Source: CALMEC01 sp964628685
Lineage (GTDB): Bacteria; Actinomycetota; Thermoleophilia; Miltoncostaeales; Miltoncostaeaceae
Direction: 5' to 3'
DNA: 64,000 nucleotides
Assembly: GCA_964628685.1 (NCBI GenBank)
Contig: CAZVNM010000003.1
Coordinates: 186,001 to 250,000, forward strand
Under the pieces are notes generated by a model. It saw only the letters and a list, made by a program, of their open reading frames with translations. It ran no database searches and had not been told where the DNA came from. Below are positions 33,580-40,957 of the stretch, piece after piece. The position numbers and the translations under genes are program-made. How positions within the stretch are numbered: the stretch's first letter is position 1; each line of letters begins with the position of its first letter.

Positions 33580-34010
33580 CGATCGAACGGCGCTGGCGGT
33601 TCAATCGAACGTCTCCCACCGTTCACTTGTGACACCCACGACACGAAGCCGTCACACACCCGTCACCCGAAACCCGCACGCTCCGCACAGGAGACCGGCG
33701 ACCGAAGCCTCCCGCACGTCCACGGCGTCGCAGGCCGTCCAATCGAACGACCAGCGACGTTCAATCGAACGTCGACCACCGTTCACTTGTGACACCCACG
33801 GTACGAAGCCCACACACACCCGTCACCCGAAACCCGCACCCTCCGCACACGCGGCCGCCAACGCAGCCCTCTCGCCCCCACCACGGCGGATCCATCCAAT
33901 CGAACGACCGCGGGCGTTCAATCGAACGTCGACCACCGTTCACTTGTGACACCCACGACACAAAGCCGACACACACCCGTCACCCGAAACCCGCACGCTC
34001 CGCAGGCATG
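33580..34010. repeat. Tandem intergenic repeat, about 157-160 bp period
   Basis: Three units are anchored at GTTCAATCGAAC (33599, 33759, 33916). Each has a well-conserved core of about 105 bp: TCGAACG, the palindrome, CACCGTTCACTTGTGACACC, then CACACCCGTCACCCGAAACC and CGCAC. The ~50 bp between cores is unrelated. In unit two the palindrome extends to GACGTTC-AATC-GAACGTC. The array lies between converging genes. Open frames across it only reflect the repeat. Confidence 0.85.
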
Positions 34011-34044
34011 GGCGCCGTGCGCACCCGGCGGGTGCGTGGTCGGC

Positions 34045-34608
34045 TCAGCCGGCGGCGCGCGCCGCCAACCACTCCTCCACGCTGCGCCGGTACTCCGGCA
34101 CCAGGTGCGACTCGCGGCGGTGCAGCAGGATGAGGCGCGTGGCCTCGTCCTTCGTGCGCCCGCGCAGACGCAGCGTCGCGTAGGCGACGAGCACGCTGCG
34201 ACGCCGTCCCCGCTGGCAGTGGATGAGCACCCTGGCCGTCGGGTCCTCGAGCGCCTCGGCCGCGAAGAGGGCCGCGGGAGCCCAGTCGGCCGGATCCTGG
34301 GCACGGCCGTGGTCCCACATGTGGGCCACCGCCACCCGCTCCGGGCCGAAGACGTGCCGCTCCCAGAAGAGCTCACCGCTGAACTGGGTCTGCTGCCTGG
34401 CGCGACAGTTGACCACGTGGGTGATGCCGTCACGCTCAGCGAGCGCCGGCAGCGTCACCGGGGTGGGCAGGTTGCCGATGGCGATGCGCTCGTCACCGAT
34501 CCAGCTGAACGGCGTGGTGCGGGTGCCCGGCCCATAGATGCGGTTGGTGAGGGCGAACTGCAGCCGGCGCCACCACGGTGGGCCGGGTGCCGTCGGGCGC
34601 TCGGTCAT
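34045..34608 (-). CDS. Dual-specificity (Cys-based) phosphatase
   Basis: A 187-aa phosphatase with the Cys-based signature HCQRGRRRS (H130, C131, R137) and a likely general acid Asp99 in HMWDHG. Length and layout match dual-specificity/PTPMT1-like enzymes, which act on phosphoproteins or phospholipids. ATG 34608 overlaps the fabF stop (ATGA), making it the last gene of the fatty-acid operon. That context favours a lipid substrate such as phosphatidylglycerophosphate, but this is inference. Confidence 0.85.
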   Translation of the reverse strand: MTERPTAPGPPWWRRLQFALTNRIYGPGTRTTPFSWIGDERIAIGNLPTPVTLPALAERDGITHVVNCRARQQTQFSGELFWERHVFGPERVAVAHMWDHGRAQDPADWAPAALFAAEALEDPTARVLIHCQRGRRRSVLVAYATLRLRGRTKDEATRLILLHRRESHLVPEYRRSVEEWLAARAAG

Positions 34609-35867
34609 CCCGCGAAGGCGGCCAGGGCGATCGTGGCGTTGTGCCCGCCGAACCCGAAGCCGTTGGAGAGCGCCACCCGCATGGGGGCCTCGCGGGGCTC
34701 GTCGAGCACATGGTCGACGCCGGCACAGGACGGGTCGAGCTCGGTCACGTTGATGGTGGCCGGGATGACCCCGTGACGGATGCCCATCGCGGTGATCGCG
34801 GCCTCGACGCCACCCGTGGCGCCCAGGCAGTGGCCGTGCATCGACTTGGTCGCGCTGACCGCCGTCTGCCTGGCGTGCTCCTCGCCGAGGGCGAGCTGGA
34901 TCACGCGGATCTCGGACGGATCGCCCACCGGCGTCGAGGTGCCGTGCACGTTGACGTAGTCGACCTCGTCCGGGTTGATGCCCGCCTCCTCCATGGCCAT
35001 CCGCATCGACCGGGCCGGCGCGCGGCCGGTCTGGTCGGGCTCGGTCAGGTGGTGGGCGTCACCGCTCATGCCGTACCCGACGATCTCGCAGACGATCTCG
35101 GCACCGCGTGCTTGCGCATGGGCAAGTTCCTCCAGCACGAGCACGCCGCCGCCCTCACCCATCACGAAGCCGTCACGTCCCACGTCGAACGGCCGGCTGG
35201 CGGTGAGCGGATCGTCGTTTCGGGTCGACAGGGCCTTCATCGAGTTGAACGCGCCGATGCCGATGGGGGTGATGGCCGCCTCGGCACCGCCCGCCAGCAT
35301 CACGTCGGCCTGCCCGCGGCGGATGACCTCGAAGGCGTCACCGAGCGCGTGGTTGCCGGACGCGCAGGCGGTGACCGGACACGACAGGGGACCCCGCAGA
35401 CCGACCGCCATGGACAGCTGCGCGGCGCCCATGTTGGCGATCATCATCGGGATGAAGAGCGGCGAGACCCTGGTGGGGCCACGCTCGTGCAGCACGCGCG
35501 CCTGGTCCTCGAAGGTGCGAAGGCCGCCCACGCCGCTCGCCACCATGGCGCCGATACGGTCGTTCTCGGCATCCGGGTCGATCTCGAGGCCCGCGTCCTC
35601 GATGGCCAGCTTGCCCGCCGCCACCGCGAACTGGGCGAACCGATCCATCCGCCTGGCCGCCTTGGCGTCCATGTACTGGGTGGGGTCGAAGTCGCTGATC
35701 TCGCATGCGAACTTCGTGACGTGCTCGGAGGTGTCGAACAGCGTGATGGGCACGGCGCCGGAGCGGCCCGCCATCACCGACTCCCACACCGCGTCGTTGC
35801 CCACACCGATCGGCGTGACCAGCCCCATACCGGTCACAACCACACGTCGTCCGTCCGTCACTCCCAA
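34605..35867 (-). CDS. fabF: 3-oxoacyl-ACP synthase II
   Basis: A 420-aa condensing enzyme that elongates acyl-ACP with malonyl-ACP. The Cys-His-His triad is visible: C168 in VTACASGNHA, His in NVHGTSTPVGDP and His in SMHGHCLGATGG. TTG 35867 is chosen because GGAGGAG lies 6 nt upstream; a GTG two codons further in is a possible alternative. It follows fabG by 12 nt; the usual acpP gene is not between them. Confidence 0.95.
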   Translation of the reverse strand: MGVTDGRRVVVTGMGLVTPIGVGNDAVWESVMAGRSGAVPITLFDTSEHVTKFACEISDFDPTQYMDAKAARRMDRFAQFAVAAGKLAIEDAGLEIDPDAENDRIGAMVASGVGGLRTFEDQARVLHERGPTRVSPLFIPMMIANMGAAQLSMAVGLRGPLSCPVTACASGNHALGDAFEVIRRGQADVMLAGGAEAAITPIGIGAFNSMKALSTRNDDPLTASRPFDVGRDGFVMGEGGGVLVLEELAHAQARGAEIVCEIVGYGMSGDAHHLTEPDQTGRAPARSMRMAMEEAGINPDEVDYVNVHGTSTPVGDPSEIRVIQLALGEEHARQTAVSATKSMHGHCLGATGGVEAAITAMGIRHGVIPATINVTELDPSCAGVDHVLDEPREAPMRVALSNGFGFGGHNATIALAAFAG

Positions 35868-35879
35868 CGATCTCCTCCG

Positions 35880-36614
35880 TTACATGCCGAGGCCGCCGTC
35901 GACCGGCAGCACCGCCCCTGTGATGTACGCGGCGGCCGGCGAGCAGAGGAACGCCACCGCGCCCGCCACGTCCTCCGGCTCCCCCAGACGCGCCAGCGGC
36001 GTGGAGCCCAGAAGGCCCGCGCGCTGATCGTCCGAGAGCTCCGCCGTCATGTCAGTCTCGATGTAGCCGGGTGCCACCGCGTTGACACGCACCCCGCGTC
36101 CCCCGACCTCACGCGCCAGCGACTTGACCATTCCGATGAGGCCCGCCTTGGCCGCCGAGTAGTTGACCTGACCCGGGTTGCCCATGAGCCCGACCACCGA
36201 CGACATCGCCACGATCGACCCGGCGCGGCGCTTCAGCATGCCGCGCAGCGCGGCGCGCGCGGTGAAGAACGCGCCGTCCAGGTTGGTCCGCATCACGTCG
36301 CCCCAGTCGGACGCGCTCATGCGAAGCGCCAGACCGTCCCGGGTCATGCCCGCGTTCAGGATCACGGCGGTCAGGTCGCCCATGCCCTCCGCCGCCTCGA
36401 CGAACGCGGCCGCCGAGGCCTCGTCGCCCACGTCGACCTGATGCGCAAGGCCACGACCACCCGCCGCCTCCACGTCGGCCACCGTGCGGGCGGCACCGGC
36501 GGCATCGCGCAGATACCCGACCGCGACGTTGTAGCCGTCCTCGGCGAGTGCAACGGCGCACGCGGCGCCGATCCCCCGGCTGGCGCCGGTGATGAGTGCC
36601 ACCTGACCGGTCAT
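35880..36614 (-). CDS. fabG: 3-oxoacyl-ACP reductase
   Basis: A 244-aa short-chain dehydrogenase that reduces 3-oxoacyl-ACP with NADPH. It has the cofactor loop ITGASRGIGAA, LNAGMTRD, catalytic Tyr152 and Lys156 (NYSAAKAG), and the C-terminal AAYITGAVLPVDGGLGM typical of FabG. ATG 36614 overlaps the fabD stop by 4 nt. Confidence 0.95.
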   Translation of the reverse strand: MTGQVALITGASRGIGAACAVALAEDGYNVAVGYLRDAAGAARTVADVEAAGGRGLAHQVDVGDEASAAAFVEAAEGMGDLTAVILNAGMTRDGLALRMSASDWGDVMRTNLDGAFFTARAALRGMLKRRAGSIVAMSSVVGLMGNPGQVNYSAAKAGLIGMVKSLAREVGGRGVRVNAVAPGYIETDMTAELSDDQRAGLLGSTPLARLGEPEDVAGAVAFLCSPAAAYITGAVLPVDGGLGM

Positions 36615-37519
36615 GCGGCGGCCTCCAGCGCCTCGATGTGCGCGACGTCCGAGATCTGCGAGGTGACGGCGTCGCGCCTGACGCGGCGCACGAGGCCGGA
36701 GAGCACGCGGCCGGGCCCGATCTCGACGAACCGCTCCGCGCCCATGCGGATCGCCTCCTCGACGGCGTGGCCGAAGCGCACCGGCGCGGTCAGCTGTCCC
36801 AGGAGCACCTCACGCAGCCGATCGGCCGGCTCGGTCACGACGGTCGTCGTCGAGAGGAACACCGGCGAGGGCTCGGCCGGATCCCACGCCTCGAGCGCGG
36901 GCGCGAGGCGGTCGGCCGCGGGCGCCATGAGCGGGGAGTGGAACGCGCCGCCCACCTGCAGCCGGGCCGACTTGTAGCCGCGCTCGCCGGCGAGTGCGAC
37001 CAGCCGGTCGATGCCGTCCATCGACCCGGACGCGACCACCTGCCCGGGGCAGTTGTAGTTGGCGGGCCAGGCGTCGCCCGCCTCGTCGCAGAGGGCCTTC
37101 ACGGTGTCGTCGTCCTGCCCCATGATCGCCGCCATGGTGCCGGGCCGCACGGTGCCCGCCTCGTGCATGGCCGCACCGCGTTCGGCGACGATGCGAAGCG
37201 CCTCCGCGTAGTCGATGGCGCCGCAGGCGACGAGGGCCGAGTACTCGCCCAGCGAGTGGCCCATCACCAGGTCGCCGGTGAGGCCGTGCTCGGCGGCGAC
37301 GCGCCACGCGGCGACCGACATGGCGAGGATCGCCGGCTGGCAGACGTCGGTGGGCACCAGACGCTCGGCCGGCCCCTCGAAGCAGATGCCCGCCAGGTCG
37401 TACCCGAGGGCCTCGTTGGCCTCGTCGAAGGTCCGGCGGGCGGTGGGGTAGGTCTCGGCGAGGGCGCGGCCCATGCCGACCTCCTGCGCTCCCTGCCCCG
37501 GGAACATGAGGGCGATCAC
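36611..37519 (-). CDS. fabD: Malonyl-CoA:ACP transacylase
   Basis: A 302-aa enzyme that loads malonyl groups onto acyl carrier protein. The N-terminal FPGQGAQEVGMG, nucleophile S89 in MGHSLGEYSALV and the His region SPLMAPA are all present. It overlaps fabH upstream and fabG downstream by 4 nt each, indicating coupled translation. Confidence 0.96.
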   Translation of the reverse strand: MIALMFPGQGAQEVGMGRALAETYPTARRTFDEANEALGYDLAGICFEGPAERLVPTDVCQPAILAMSVAAWRVAAEHGLTGDLVMGHSLGEYSALVACGAIDYAEALRIVAERGAAMHEAGTVRPGTMAAIMGQDDDTVKALCDEAGDAWPANYNCPGQVVASGSMDGIDRLVALAGERGYKSARLQVGGAFHSPLMAPAADRLAPALEAWDPAEPSPVFLSTTTVVTEPADRLREVLLGQLTAPVRFGHAVEEAIRMGAERFVEIGPGRVLSGLVRRVRRDAVTSQISDVAHIEALEAAA

Positions 37520-38538
37520 GCGGCGGCCTCCGGCTCGTAGGCGACGATCGTGGCGCCCCAGGTGAGCCCCGCGCCGAAGGCGATCATCATGACGAGGTTG
37601 CCCGGCTGGAGGCGGCCGTCGTCACGCGCCTCGGCGAGGGCGAGGGGCACCGAGGCCGACGACGTGTTGCCGAAGCGCTCGAGGTTGACCACGACCTTGC
37701 CCGGGTCGATGCCCAGCTTCTCGACCGCGTGGTCGATGATGCGCAGGTTGGCCTGGTGCGGCACGAACAGGTCGATGTCGCCCATGGTGATGCCGGTCTT
37801 CTCGAGCAGGCGCGTGGCCGCGTCGACGATGACCCGGGTCGCGAACTTGAACACCTCGCGGCCCTTCATGAAGATGTACTCCTGCTCGGCCTCGTGCGAC
37901 TGGTGCGCGGGGATGTGGCTGCCGCCGACCGGCAGGCCCAGATCCTTGCCGCCGCCGCCGTCCGCGCCGATGTCGAAGCCCAGGAACCCGGTGTGCGAGT
38001 CGTCGCCCGCCGTCACGAGCGCCCCGGCGGCGCCGTCGCCGAACAGGATGCAGGTGCTGCGGTCGGTGAAGTTGGTGAAGCGGGTGAGCGTCTCGGCGCC
38101 GATCACCAGCACGTTGCGGGCCATGCCGCTCTCGATGAAGCCGTACGCCTGCGCGAGGCCGTAGACGAAGCCGCTGCACGCGGCAAGGCAGTCGTAGGCC
38201 GCCGCGTTGGTCGCCCCCAGCCGGTCCTGCAGCAGGCAGGCGGTGGAGGGGAAGAGGTGCTCCGGCGTGGCCGTCGGCACCAGCAGCACGTCGATGTCGC
38301 GCGGGTCGATGCCGGAGCGGGCGATGATGTCGCGCGCGGCGCCCTCGGCGAACGTGAGCGTGGTCTCGTCGCCGCTCGCCATCCGGCGCTCCCGGATGCC
38401 GGTGCGCGCCATGATCCACTCGTCGCTCGTGTCCACCATGCGCTCGAGGTCGTCGTTCGTGAGCCGCTTCTCGGGCACGAACGACCCGACCGTATGCAGC
38501 CGCGCGCGCGCCCGGGCCCCACCGCGTGCCGTGATCAT
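37516..38538 (-). CDS. fabH: 3-oxoacyl-ACP synthase III
   Basis: A 340-aa enzyme that starts fatty-acid synthesis by condensing an acyl-CoA with malonyl-ACP. The Cys-His-Asn triad is visible: C121 (DCLAACSGF), His in VPHQANLRI and Asn in FGNTSSASVP. A short Arg/Ala-rich N-terminal extension precedes the first conserved strand (HTVGSFVPEKRLTND). Residues that set the primer preference cannot be judged by eye. Confidence 0.95.
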   Translation of the reverse strand: MITARGGARARARLHTVGSFVPEKRLTNDDLERMVDTSDEWIMARTGIRERRMASGDETTLTFAEGAARDIIARSGIDPRDIDVLLVPTATPEHLFPSTACLLQDRLGATNAAAYDCLAACSGFVYGLAQAYGFIESGMARNVLVIGAETLTRFTNFTDRSTCILFGDGAAGALVTAGDDSHTGFLGFDIGADGGGGKDLGLPVGGSHIPAHQSHEAEQEYIFMKGREVFKFATRVIVDAATRLLEKTGITMGDIDLFVPHQANLRIIDHAVEKLGIDPGKVVVNLERFGNTSSASVPLALAEARDDGRLQPGNLVMMIAFGAGLTWGATIVAYEPEAAA

Positions 38539-38966
38539 GATCCCCCCTCCACGATTGCGAAGCGCAACGTCGCCTGCACCGCCAGCTGACCCCCGACCGT
38601 CGCGGTGCCCTCACCCTCGCCGATGGGCCCCCGCGTCCGCGTGAGCGTCATCTCGAGGTCCAGCGTCTCACCCGGCAGCACCTGTCGCTTGAAGCGCGCC
38701 TTCTCGATGCCGGCGAAGAGCGCCAGCCTGCCCCGGTTCTCCGGGGCGGCGAGCACGGCGAGGCCGCCGGTCTGGGCCAGCGACTCGATGATGAGCACCC
38801 CCGGCGTGACCGGATGCCCCGGGAAGTGCCCCGCGAAGAACGGCGCGTCGGCGGGCACGGTCCAACGCGCCCGGGCGGACTGGCCGGGTTCGATCGCCAC
38901 GACCTCGTCGACGAGAAGGAACGGGTCGCGGTGGGGAAGGATGTCCTCTGGCGCCGGAAGACTCAA
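38535..38966 (-). CDS. fabZ: 3-hydroxyacyl-ACP dehydratase
   Basis: A 143-aa hot-dog-fold dehydratase. The motifs LPHRDPFLLVDEV and GHFPGHPVTPGVLIIESLAQ include the catalytic His51 and Glu61. It is the first gene of the fab operon. The start is TTG 38966, the only plausible start before the conserved region. A TAGAGT -10 box ends 9 nt upstream, so the operon message may be leaderless or nearly so. Confidence 0.94.
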   Translation of the reverse strand: MSLPAPEDILPHRDPFLLVDEVVAIEPGQSARARWTVPADAPFFAGHFPGHPVTPGVLIIESLAQTGGLAVLAAPENRGRLALFAGIEKARFKRQVLPGETLDLEMTLTRTRGPIGEGEGTATVGGQLAVQATLRFAIVEGGS

Positions 38967-38975
38967 ACCCGAAGG

Positions 38976-38981
38976 ACTCTA
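38976..38981 (-). promoter_or_regulatory. -10 element of the fab operon
   Basis: TAGAGT on the minus strand ends 9 nt before the TTG of fabZ. The bases between (CCTTCGGGT) contain no Shine-Dalgarno. The region 38982-39198 shows no gene. Confidence 0.45.
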
Positions 38982-39198
38982 GCGAGTCTCGGCTGGGAAG
39001 CCCGTGCGTGGGGGCGGCGACTCGTGACGATCCGTCGCCTCGCGGCGGGCGCCGGACGATTTCCGTGGTCCGAATCTGCTCGGCGGTCAGATGAATCGAC
39101 CGGCACCAGACCTGACACGCCGTCCGCGAACGGGCCCCGAATCGTGAATTGCCGACGCCGACGGTCCCGACCCCGGACGAACCCGGGGTCCCTCGGCG

Positions 39199-39984
39199 CT
39201 AGATCGCGGTGCGTCCCCCGTCCACCGGGATCGCCGCACCGGTCAGGTAGGACGCCTCCGGGCTCGCCAGATACGCCACCAGCCCCGCCAGCTCGTCCGG
39301 CTCGCCCAGACGGCCCGCCGGGATGCGCGCCAGGTGCTCCGCCGAGATGAGCGGATCGGCCAGACGCTCCTCGATCGTGCGCGTGCGGACGTCCCCCGGG
39401 CACACCACGGTGACCGCGATGCCACGCGGTGCCAGGTCGAGGGCCATCGTCTTGGCCAGCAGGATGAGGCCCGCGTTGGACGCCGCCAGGTCGGCCTGGC
39501 CGGCCTCGGCCACCACGCCCAGGGTGGACGAGTTGAACACGATGGCGGCGGGCTCGCCCATGCGGCGGGCGGCAGCCCGCGCCACGAGGAAGGCACCCGT
39601 GAGGTTCACGTCCACCACGCGCCGGAAGGTCTCCACGTCGGCGGAGAGGACGTCCACGCCGTCACCGGGCACGCTCGCGCCCACGAACACGGCGTCGATC
39701 GACCCCAGACGCTCCGCCGCCGCCGCGACGGCGGACTCCACCTCGGCCTCTCGGGTCACGTCACACGGCCCACCGCCCGCCGCTCCCGTCGTGTCGAGGG
39801 CACGGGCCACGCTGTCGGTGGAGCGCCCCATGATCCAGACCCGCGCGCCCTCGGCCACGAAGCGCCGTGCCACGGCCATGCCGAGCGTGCCCGTGCCACC
39901 CGACACGAGCACCCCCCGGCCCTGATGACGTCCCGGCACGCCCTGCGGCATCGCCTGCGGCTGCGTCACGGGCACCGATTGCAT
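39199..39984 (-). CDS. Short-chain dehydrogenase-like protein lacking the Tyr-Lys pair
   Basis: A 261-aa SDR-fold protein. The cofactor region is recognisable (VLVSGGTGTLGMAVARRF), as is NSSTLG with the Ser, and the FabG-like tail ASYLTGAAIPVDGG is kept. The catalytic YxxxK motif is not: aligning SNAG with the usual SKAG gives Leu166 and Asn170 in place of Tyr and Lys. It may be a non-catalytic or altered enzyme. ATG 39984 is taken as the start; a 20-residue Gln/Pro-rich N terminus precedes the fold. It is divergent from another SDR gene. Confidence 0.8.
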   Translation of the reverse strand: MQSVPVTQPQAMPQGVPGRHQGRGVLVSGGTGTLGMAVARRFVAEGARVWIMGRSTDSVARALDTTGAAGGGPCDVTREAEVESAVAAAAERLGSIDAVFVGASVPGDGVDVLSADVETFRRVVDVNLTGAFLVARAAARRMGEPAAIVFNSSTLGVVAEAGQADLAASNAGLILLAKTMALDLAPRGIAVTVVCPGDVRTRTIEERLADPLISAEHLARIPAGRLGEPDELAGLVAYLASPEASYLTGAAIPVDGGRTAI

Positions 39985-40028
39985 CGACGGTTCGCCGATT
40001 TCCCTGCTCCCTGGGCGGTTTCGGCAGG

Positions 40029-40045
40029 ATCCTACCTGGTAGCGT
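40029..40045. promoter_or_regulatory. Divergent -10 elements between two SDR genes
   Basis: TAGGAT on the minus strand (40034-40029) and TAGCGT on the plus strand (40040-40045) lie 5 nt apart. The plus box ends 7 nt before ATG 40053, so that message would be leaderless. The minus message would have a ~38-nt leader. Polymerases could not use both at once, so the two genes may be alternately expressed. Confidence 0.45.
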
Positions 40046-40052
40046 CGCCCAC

Positions 40053-40853
40053 ATGCAGCTGACCGACGCACACGTCCTCATCACCGGCGCCAGCCGCGGC
40101 ATCGGGGCCGCGATGGCCCACGAGTTCGCCGCCCGCGGTGCCCGGGTGAGCGTCGTGGCACGCGACGCGGCGAAGCTGGCGGAGCTTGCCGGTCGCATCG
40201 ACGGGCGTGCGCTCTCCGCCGACCTCACCGACCGCGCCGCGCGCGCCGGACTCGTCCAACGCGCGGCCGACGACATGGGCCGTCCGGTGGACGTGCTGGT
40301 CAACAACGCCGGCATCGACGTCACCGGTGCGCCGTGGCAGACGCCCGCCGACGATCTGGCGCGCCTGGTGGAGCTGAACGTCACCGCGGTGATGGACCTG
40401 ACCGGTCAGGCGATCCCCGGGATGATCGAACGCGGCCGCGGTCACATCGTGTTCATGTCGTCGATGGCGTCGGTGGGGGCCCTTCCCGGCATGGCCGCCT
40501 ATTCGGCGACCAAGGCCGCGGTCAGCCATTACGCATCGGGTCTCGAGAACGACCTGCGGGGTCTGCCGATCGACCTCACGACCGTGCAGCCCGGCTTCGT
40601 GGAGCCCACCGACATGGTCGACACGATCATGGCCTACGCACCCACGAAGGCCGCCCGCGACCGCTTCAACCGCTTCGGGCTCCTCACCGACGTTGACCGC
40701 GACACCCTGGCCCGGGACGTGGTGGAGGCCGTCGAGCGGCGGCGCCGTCTGGTGGTGCGACCCCGTCGCGCACGCGGCCTGGCGGGACTGGTGAGCCTGC
40801 CGCGGACGATGACCCGCAGGGTGCTGACCGGCGTGCGACCGCGCGTCGACTGA
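40053..40853 (+). CDS. Short-chain dehydrogenase/reductase
   Basis: A 266-aa SDR with an intact active site: ITGASRGIGAAMA (cofactor loop), NNAGIDV, S137 (MSSMAS), Y150 and K154 (YSATKAAV). The C-terminal ~60 residues are basic (VERRRRLVVRPRRARG), as in membrane-associated SDRs acting on lipids or ketones. The substrate is unknown. The start follows a TAGCGT box by 7 nt. Confidence 0.88.
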   Translation: MQLTDAHVLITGASRGIGAAMAHEFAARGARVSVVARDAAKLAELAGRIDGRALSADLTDRAARAGLVQRAADDMGRPVDVLVNNAGIDVTGAPWQTPADDLARLVELNVTAVMDLTGQAIPGMIERGRGHIVFMSSMASVGALPGMAAYSATKAAVSHYASGLENDLRGLPIDLTTVQPGFVEPTDMVDTIMAYAPTKAARDRFNRFGLLTDVDRDTLARDVVEAVERRRRLVVRPRRARGLAGLVSLPRTMTRRVLTGVRPRVD

Positions 40854-40877
40854 CCACGCGGGTGCGTCCGCGTGGTC
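40852..40877 (+). terminator. Hairpin after the SDR gene
   Basis: GACCACGCGG / CCGCGTGGTC, a perfect 10-bp stem with a 6-nt loop, begins inside the stop codon of the SDR gene. No T-tract follows. Confidence 0.55.
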
Positions 40878-40941
40878 CCGCGGGCCCGGCCCGGCCGGTC
40901 GCCCAGCCGGGCCGTCCGGTGAAAGCGGCGCCCCGGCCCGC

Positions 40942-40947
40942 TACGGT
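40942..40947 (+). promoter_or_regulatory. -10 element of the nfeD-slipin operon
   Basis: TACGGT ends 10 nt before ATG 40958. The expected start would leave only a few leader bases, so the message is close to leaderless. Confidence 0.4.
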
Positions 40948-40957
40948 TGACGGGGAA

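Noticed and set aside
20980..33927. SOS (LexA) boxes
   Set aside because: The Gram-positive LexA site is GAAC-N4-GTTC. The palindromes here have the opposite orientation (GTTC-N4-GAAC), and they are not near damage-response genes.
33580..34010. CRISPR-like array
   Set aside because: The conserved core (~105 bp) is far longer than a CRISPR repeat, the number of units is three, spacers are unequal, and no cas gene is present.
33560..34010. Small proline/arginine-rich proteins read from the repeat array on both strands
   Set aside because: They are translations of the repeats themselves, lack ribosome binding sites, and appear on both strands and in more than one frame.
35868..35879. Hidden acpP between fabG and fabF
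   Set aside because: Only 12 nt separate the two genes; no DSL carrier-protein motif is found there or elsewhere in the window.
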